Shown here: one piece after another, positions 7,527 through 11,458 of the stretch
Layout of the letters: each line of letters starts with the position of its first letter
Numbering within the stretch: the first letter of the stretch is position 1
Assembly: GCA_937958735.1 (NCBI GenBank)
Contig: CALGNG010000003.1
Location: 1 to 11,458, forward strand
DNA length: 11,458 nucleotides
Origin: an uncultured Aquimarina sp.
GTDB lineage: Bacteria; Bacteroidota; Bacteroidia; Flavobacteriales; Flavobacteriaceae
Direction of reading: 5' to 3'
Program-made: the position numbers and the translations under genes
Notes under the pieces: model-generated
Databases searched by the model: none
The model's input: only the letters and a program-made list of their open reading frames with translations
What the model was told of the DNA's origin: nothing

Positions 7527-9104
7527 ATGAAATTATTTTCTAGAGCAACGATATTCATTTGTATATCAATAGTATTCTTTAATTGTAGTGAGGATGATGG
7601 TAGAGTTGCTATTAGTAAAGAGCAAGAAGAGGGGCAGGATTTGGAAAACCCAACGGTTGTTTTAAATACTAATTTTATTAAAAAATCGGAAATTAATGTA
7701 GGCAATCAAGGCGTTCCAGAAATTAGTGCTTACGACAAAAACACAAAACAAGTTTTTTCTACCAATGCAGAAGCAAAAAAATTAGAAGTAATAGACATTT
7801 CAGATATTAATGCCCCTGTGTTAAAAGAACCCATAGATATTACAGCCTATGGAGGTAATTTAAATAGCGTAGCAGTAAAAAATGGGTTAGTAGCCATAGC
7901 TGTGGAGGGTAACGATGCTGCAGTTAATGCTGGTAAAATAATAGTTTTTAAAACCAATAATTTAATCACTCCGTTTATTAATGCCCCAGCAGGTTTTTTG
8001 CCAGATATGGTAGTGTTCTCTCCAGACGGGAAATATATACTATCTGCTAACGAGGGAGAGCCTAACCAAGACAATACAGTAGATCCAGAAGGGTCGATAA
8101 CCATTGTAAATGTAGAAACTAAAGAGGTTACTACATTAGGTTTTACATCGTTTAACGCCCAAGAGGCTGCATTAGAAGCAGAAGGCTTTAGGGTTTTTGG
8201 AGAAACCAATGGAGTAAAGAATACTTTGGATATAGATGTAGAGCCAGAATATATAGCCATATCGGAAGATTCTAAAACGGCCTATATAGCATTGCAAGAA
8301 AATAATGGGATTGCAGTTTTAGATTTAGAATCGAAAACGTTTAGCAAAATTATGCCTTTGGGAACTAAAAACTTCAATAATTTTAATTTTGATGTAAGTG
8401 ATAAGGACGATGCTTTTCAATTAAAAAATTGGAATGTAAAATCGTTTTATCAGCCAGATGCGTTAGACTATTTTTCTGTGGGAAGTGCAGGATATTTAAT
8501 TACTGCTAACGAAGGTGATGCAAGAGATTATGATGGCTTTAGCGAAGAAGAACGCGTTAAGAAGCTAGACTTAGATCCTGTGGTTTATCCAGATGCAGAT
8601 CAACTTCAAAAAGATGAGAATCTTGGACGATTAAAAGTAACTACGGCTAATGGAGATACGGACGGTGATGGCGATATAGATCAGATTTTTGGATATGGAG
8701 GACGTTCTTTTTCAATATGGTCTACCGATGGAGTTTTGGTATACGATAGTGGTGATTTTTTTACTAAAAAAACAAATGAGTTAGGGAGTTATACAGATAA
8801 GCGAAGTGATGATAAAGGTAGTGAGCCAGAATCCGTGACTACATATAATACGGGAAGTAATGTTTATGCTTTTGTAGGTTTAGAAAGGACGGGGGATGTA
8901 TTTATTTTTGACATAACGAATGTGTCGGCTCCTGTGTTTATAAAAAGCCTTCCTAATACCTCTCCAGAAGGCCTATTATTTGTTCCAGCAAAAGATAACC
9001 ATACCAATAAAGATTTACTTATTGTAAGTAATGAATTTCCTGACAAAGAATTTGTAATAGAAGAAGGTGGGGAATTTGGAAAACTAGTTATATACACCAA
9101 TTAA
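7527..9104 (+). CDS. choice-of-anchor I family surface lipoprotein
   Basis: This 525-residue protein has a type II signal peptide: a short basic start, a hydrophobic run (about 8-18) and a lipobox ending FFNC with the lipid cysteine at Cys20. SEDD follows, matching the flavobacterial lipoprotein export signal (Ser plus acidic residues) that sends lipoproteins to the outer face of the outer membrane. The mature part matches choice-of-anchor I, a beta-propeller-like repeat domain. Landmarks are FSPDGKYILSANEGEP (164-179), EPEYIAISEDSKTAYIALQE (239-258), LITANEGDARDY (324-335), an Asp-rich loop DTDGDGDID (377-385), FGYGGRSFSIW (388-398), GSEPESV (431-437), GLERTGDVFIFD (451-462) and TSPEGLLFVP (478-487). 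Relatives are sometimes annotated as alkaline phosphatase because the domain is fused to phosphatases in larger proteins; no phosphatase domain is present here. Start ATG is preceded by an A-rich stretch. Biochemical role unknown. Confidence 0.9.
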   Translation: MKLFSRATIFICISIVFFNCSEDDGRVAISKEQEEGQDLENPTVVLNTNFIKKSEINVGNQGVPEISAYDKNTKQVFSTNAEAKKLEVIDISDINAPVLKEPIDITAYGGNLNSVAVKNGLVAIAVEGNDAAVNAGKIIVFKTNNLITPFINAPAGFLPDMVVFSPDGKYILSANEGEPNQDNTVDPEGSITIVNVETKEVTTLGFTSFNAQEAALEAEGFRVFGETNGVKNTLDIDVEPEYIAISEDSKTAYIALQENNGIAVLDLESKTFSKIMPLGTKNFNNFNFDVSDKDDAFQLKNWNVKSFYQPDALDYFSVGSAGYLITANEGDARDYDGFSEEERVKKLDLDPVVYPDADQLQKDENLGRLKVTTANGDTDGDGDIDQIFGYGGRSFSIWSTDGVLVYDSGDFFTKKTNELGSYTDKRSDDKGSEPESVTTYNTGSNVYAFVGLERTGDVFIFDITNVSAPVFIKSLPNTSPEGLLFVPAKDNHTNKDLLIVSNEFPDKEFVIEEGGEFGKLVIYTN

Positions 9105-9174
9105 AAATAGAGGAGTAGATTTAAAAAGAAAGAAATGGGATTTTTGAAATTAGAAAAGACTTAATCTGTTGAAA

Positions 9175-9184
9175 ATTACGTAAT
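9175..9184. repeat. short palindrome in the spacer between the lipoprotein and DUF1348 genes
   Basis: ATTACGTAAT is a perfect 10-bp palindrome, 71 bp after the lipoprotein stop. A second, interrupted dyad, ATATTA-TG-TAATAT, lies at 9286-9299, 45 bp before the DUF1348 start. Neither has the shape of an intrinsic terminator. Both may be chance in such AT-rich DNA. The rest of this 239-bp spacer shows nothing recognisable. Confidence 0.2.
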
Positions 9185-9343
9185 ATAATGGGCTTAAGTT
9201 TATTAATGTGCTAATTTTATGCTCTATAAAATATAAAAAATCGGGATATAGAATAATTAATAGTATTAAGTGTATAAAAGTTAAAATATTATGTAATATG
9301 TTGGACTATTTACCTACTATTAAGGAATATAAAATAATTAGCT

Positions 9344-9757
9344 ATGATAGATAAAAAATTGCCATTACCTCCATTTACAGAAGAAACTGCAAAGCAAAAA
9401 GTGCAAATGGCAGAAGATGGATGGAATAGTAAAGATCCTGTTAAAGTATCGAAAGCTTATTCTGTAAATACAGAATGGAGAAATAGATCGGAATTTGTAA
9501 ACGGAAGAGAAGAAGTAGTAGCCTTTCTAAAAGATAAGTGGGTAAAAGAGATCGATTACAAACTTAAAAAAGAACTTTGGGCTTATACAGATAATAAGAT
9601 TGCGGTGCGTTTTGAGTATGAATACCAGAATGAAAAAGGCAATTGGTTTAGAGCTTATGGAAACGAAAACTGGGAATTTGACGAAAATGGATTAATGGAA
9701 AAGAGATATGCCAGTATAAATGATGTGGAAATAAAAGAATCGGATAGACGTTTATAA
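9344..9757 (+). CDS. DUF1348 / NTF2-like (SnoaL-fold) small protein
   Basis: This 137-residue protein matches DUF1348, a cone-shaped alpha+beta NTF2/SnoaL-like fold. The family pattern is present in order: [20 protein letters not shown] (9-28), [18 protein letters not shown] (31-48), [16 protein letters not shown] (51-66), [20 protein letters not shown] (75-94), [18 protein letters not shown] (101-118) and [16 protein letters not shown] (121-136). Such proteins are soluble, usually dimeric and often bind a small ligand in the cone; no specific reaction is known for DUF1348. The protein ends just after ESDRR, whereas many relatives continue with a short aromatic/basic tail, so it may be slightly short at the C-terminus. 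It stands alone, with 239 bp before and 137 bp after it, and no clear promoter found. The ATG at 9344 fits the family start. Confidence 0.88.
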   Translation: MIDKKLPLPPFTEETAKQKVQMAEDGWNSKDPVKVSKAYSVNTEWRNRSEFVNGREEVVAFLKDKWVKEIDYKLKKELWAYTDNKIAVRFEYEYQNEKGNWFRAYGNENWEFDENGLMEKRYASINDVEIKESDRRL

Positions 9758-9787
9758 ACTATCTTGAAGTAGTAAAATATTATAAAT

Positions 9788-9803
9788 AAATACTTAAGTA
9801 TTT
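9788..9803. promoter_or_regulatory. perfect 16-bp palindrome upstream of citrate synthase, candidate operator
   Basis: AAATACTTAAGTATTT is a perfect dyad with no spacer, so it would not form a good terminator hairpin but could bind a dimeric regulator. Its centre is about 57 bp upstream of the candidate -7 element of citrate synthase, i.e. near -67 from the predicted start of transcription, a common position for an activator. It also lies 30 bp after the DUF1348 stop. Confidence 0.35.
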
Positions 9804-9824
9804 GTGGTTTTTGAAGGTCTAAAA

Positions 9825-9856
9825 TTTAGGAAATATCACATTTATTCGTACTTTAG
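9825..9856 (+). promoter_or_regulatory. candidate promoter of citrate synthase
   Basis: TACTTTAG at 9849-9856 differs from the Bacteroidota -7 consensus TAnnTTTG at one base and is followed by CGG, as often seen in flavobacterial promoters. A TTTA at 9825-9828 serves as a -33-like element with a 20-bp spacer, which is within the normal range. Transcription would start near 9863, giving a leader of about 30 nt before the ATG at 9895. Confidence 0.45.
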
Positions 9857-9894
9857 CGGATCTTCAAATTATAAAATAAAATAGCAGTAGATAT

Positions 9895-11181
9895 ATGTCA
9901 GAAATAGCATCTTTAGAAATCGACGGTGAAAAATACGAATTTCCAATTATAAAAGGTACAGAAAACGAAGTAGCCATAGATATTAAAGCTCTTAGAGGAG
10001 CAACCAAGGGGATAATTACTATAGATCCTGGGTTTAAAAATACAGGAAGTTGTACTAGTGAAATCACATACTTGGATGGAGAGAAAGGTATTTTAAGATA
10101 CAGAGGCTATTCCATTGAAGACTTAGCAGAAAAAGCTGACTTTTTAGAAACTGCATATTTATTAATTTTCGGAGAATTACCTAGTAAAGAAGTACTAGCT
10201 AAATTTGAGGCAGATATAAAATCAAAGTCTCATGTAGACGAAGATGTAAAGAAAATTTTAGACGGTTTTCCAAAATCTGCACATCCAATGGGGGTTTTGG
10301 CCTCGTTAACCAGTGCTTTAATAGCATTTAACCCAGACTCGGAAGATGTAGATTCTGAAGAAGAAATGTATAACGCTATTGTAAACCTAATGGGGAAATT
10401 TCCAGTTTTGGTTTCATGGGCATTACGTAAAAAACAAGGCTACCCATTAGACTATGGGGACGACTCTTTAGGTTATGTAGAAAACATTGCTAAATTGTTA
10501 TTTAAGAAGCCTAGTGCAGATTATGTACAAAACAATGTGGTAATTGAAGCTTTAGATAAACTATTAATCTTACATGCAGATCACGAGCAAAACTGTTCCA
10601 CTTCTACAGTTAGAGTAGTAGGGTCTTCTCATGCAGGGTTATTTGCATCCATTTCTGCAGGAATTTCTGCACTTTGGGGACCACTTCATGGAGGGGCAAA
10701 CCAAGCGGTGTTAGAAATGTTAGAAGCTATTAAAGCAGATGGTGGAGATACTAAAAAGTACATGGGTAAGGCTAAGGATAAGGAAGATCCTTTCCGTTTA
10801 ATGGGCTTTGGACATCGTGTGTACAAAAACTTTGATCCACGTGCTAAGATTATTAAAGTAGCTGCGGATGAGGTATTAGCAGATTTAGGAGTTAACGATC
10901 CTATTTTAGATATAGCTAAAGGATTAGAGCAAGAAGCGTTAAACGACGAGTATTTCGTAAAACGTAAATTATATCCAAATGTAGATTTCTATTCTGGTAT
11001 TATTTACAGAGCCTTAGGAATCCCAACAGAAATGTTTACCGTAATGTTTGCTTTAGGACGTTTACCAGGTTGGATTGCACAATGGAGAGAAATGCGTTTA
11101 AATAAAGAACCAATAGGACGTCCACGTCAGGTATATACAGGAGAAAACAGCAGACCTTTTGTAGAAGTAAATAAGAGATAA
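9895..11181 (+). CDS. gltA: type II citrate synthase
   Basis: This 428-residue enzyme condenses oxaloacetate and acetyl-CoA to citrate at the entry of the TCA cycle in the cytosol. Length and layout match bacterial type II (GltA) enzymes, including the small N-terminal beta domain (about 1-45, with LEIDGEKYEFP) before the helical body. Catalytic and binding residues seen by comparison with the E. coli enzyme are His230 (HADHEQN), His265 (GPLHGGANQ), His307 (GFGHRVYKNFDPRA) and Asp364 (NVDFYSG). Arginines in GRLPGWIAQW and GRPRQVYTG bind substrate carboxylates. Nothing is missing, so it should be active. NADH inhibition, known for some type II enzymes, cannot be judged here. A candidate promoter and a 16-bp palindrome lie upstream; a hairpin and an arginase gene follow. 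There is no Shine-Dalgarno site, but the family start MSEIASLEIDG supports this ATG. Confidence 0.98.
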   Translation: MSEIASLEIDGEKYEFPIIKGTENEVAIDIKALRGATKGIITIDPGFKNTGSCTSEITYLDGEKGILRYRGYSIEDLAEKADFLETAYLLIFGELPSKEVLAKFEADIKSKSHVDEDVKKILDGFPKSAHPMGVLASLTSALIAFNPDSEDVDSEEEMYNAIVNLMGKFPVLVSWALRKKQGYPLDYGDDSLGYVENIAKLLFKKPSADYVQNNVVIEALDKLLILHADHEQNCSTSTVRVVGSSHAGLFASISAGISALWGPLHGGANQAVLEMLEAIKADGGDTKKYMGKAKDKEDPFRLMGFGHRVYKNFDPRAKIIKVAADEVLADLGVNDPILDIAKGLEQEALNDEYFVKRKLYPNVDFYSGIIYRALGIPTEMFTVMFALGRLPGWIAQWREMRLNKEPIGRPRQVYTGENSRPFVEVNKR

Positions 11182-11183
11182 AA

Positions 11184-11222
11184 AAAGAGAATGTCATTTA
11201 TAATATTTAGTGACATTTCTTT
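11184..11222 (+). terminator. hairpin after citrate synthase, possible weak terminator or attenuator
   Basis: The arms AATGTCA (11190-11196) and TGACATT (11211-11217) pair perfectly around a 14-base AT loop. The stem can extend outward through AAAGA/TCTTT with a one-base bulge. A short T-rich stretch (TCTTTAATT) follows. GC content is low and the U-tract is broken, so termination may be partial. It begins 2 bp after the citrate synthase stop and ends 21 bp before the arginase start, so it could set the ratio of the two messages. Confidence 0.45.
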
Positions 11223-11243
11223 AATTAAAAGATAAAATATAAA

Positions 11244-11458
11244 ATGAAAGAAATTAAAATTATAAAAAACAGATCGGATATTGGAGCAGGAACAAGAGGT
11301 TCTGATATGGGAATAGACGCTATCGAAATTGCAGCTATAAATCAAAATAATGATTACTTTAATAAATTTAAGTTTGAAGATGTAGAAACTGAAAATGAAT
11401 CTATTTATAATAAACGAAATAATTCTTTTGCTAAACAAATAATAAGCGTTTATAATCA
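11244..11458 (+). CDS. arginase / ureohydrolase, N-terminal part (3' truncated by window edge)
   Basis: ATG at 11244 opens a frame that runs off the right edge after 71 complete codons. The start MKEIKIIKNRSDIGAGTRGS, followed by DMGIDAIEIAAI, matches the N-terminus of flavobacterial arginases. The GAGTRG...G.DAI pattern corresponds to the first strand and loop of the ureohydrolase fold. The Mn-binding His and Asp residues would lie further along and are not in the window, so activity on arginine (to ornithine and urea) versus a related substrate cannot be checked. The start is preceded by an A-rich sequence without a Shine-Dalgarno site. It lies 62 bp after the citrate synthase stop with a hairpin between them, so it may be read through from the citrate synthase promoter. 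Confidence 0.8.
   Translation, partial: MKEIKIIKNRSDIGAGTRGSDMGIDAIEIAAINQNNDYFNKFKFEDVETENESIYNKRNNSFAKQIISVYN

Noticed and set aside
7505..7705. 66-codon - strand ORF over the lipoprotein start
   Set aside because: It is antisense to the signal peptide region, which explains its apparent hydrophobic stretches; the + strand gene is much better supported.
7847..8260. 137-codon - strand ORF
   Set aside because: It is antisense to the conserved core of the choice-of-anchor I protein and has a Ser/Pro-rich shadow composition.
11127..11438. 103-codon - strand ORF at the right edge
   Set aside because: It overlaps the citrate synthase 3' end and the arginase start; its Phe/Ile/Tyr-rich translation is what antisense of AT-rich coding DNA gives, not a believable membrane protein.
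11244..11458. Dimethylarginine dimethylaminohydrolase instead of arginase
   Set aside because: The GAGTRG and GIDAI pattern near the N-terminus fits the ureohydrolase (arginase) fold and not the amidinotransferase-like fold.

Overview
The window looks like chromosome from a marine or soil type flavobacterium (Bacteroidota, Flavobacteriaceae). The DNA is strongly AT-rich, starts are preceded by A-rich stretches and not by clear Shine-Dalgarno sites, and candidate promoters fit the Bacteroidota pattern (TTTG near -33, TAnnTTTG near -7). One lipoprotein carries the acidic tail after its lipid cysteine that marks surface export in this phylum. The citrate synthase and arginase are also of flavobacterial appearance. 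No mobile element, CRISPR array, rRNA or tRNA was seen.

Left edge (1-306, + strand): the 3' end of an unidentified gene, then a 37-codon gene for a very hydrophilic, probably disordered peptide. Both point into the end of the minus-strand operon; only 19 bp separate the convergent stop codons.

Main block (7123 down to 326, - strand): three tightly packed genes. In transcription order they are a 1109-residue transglutaminase fused to a DUF2126 putative amidoligase, an 857-residue circularly permuted ATP-grasp fused to an alpha-E domain, and a 291-residue stand-alone transglutaminase-like protein. The gaps are 19 bp and a 1-base stop/start overlap (TAATG). Together they encode two predicted ATP-dependent amide-bond-forming modules and two intact Cys-His-Asp transglutaminase/peptidase modules, none with a visible export signal. 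Comparative genomics (the amidoligase work of Iyer, Aravind and colleagues) predicted that such sets make and process a peptide-like metabolite or protein modification. To my knowledge the product is unknown, which makes this the most interesting part of the window.

Divergent spacer (7124-7526): 403 bp with a candidate promoter for the rightward gene, four GYTAAC motifs and an inverted repeat.

Right part (7527-11458, + strand): a surface-exposed choice-of-anchor I lipoprotein, a small DUF1348 (NTF2/SnoaL-like) protein, type II citrate synthase with all catalytic residues, a hairpin, and the first 71 codons of an arginase. The citrate synthase has its own candidate promoter, with a perfect 16-bp palindrome upstream of it. 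These rightward genes look like separate or loosely linked metabolic and envelope genes with no evident link to the amidoligase operon.
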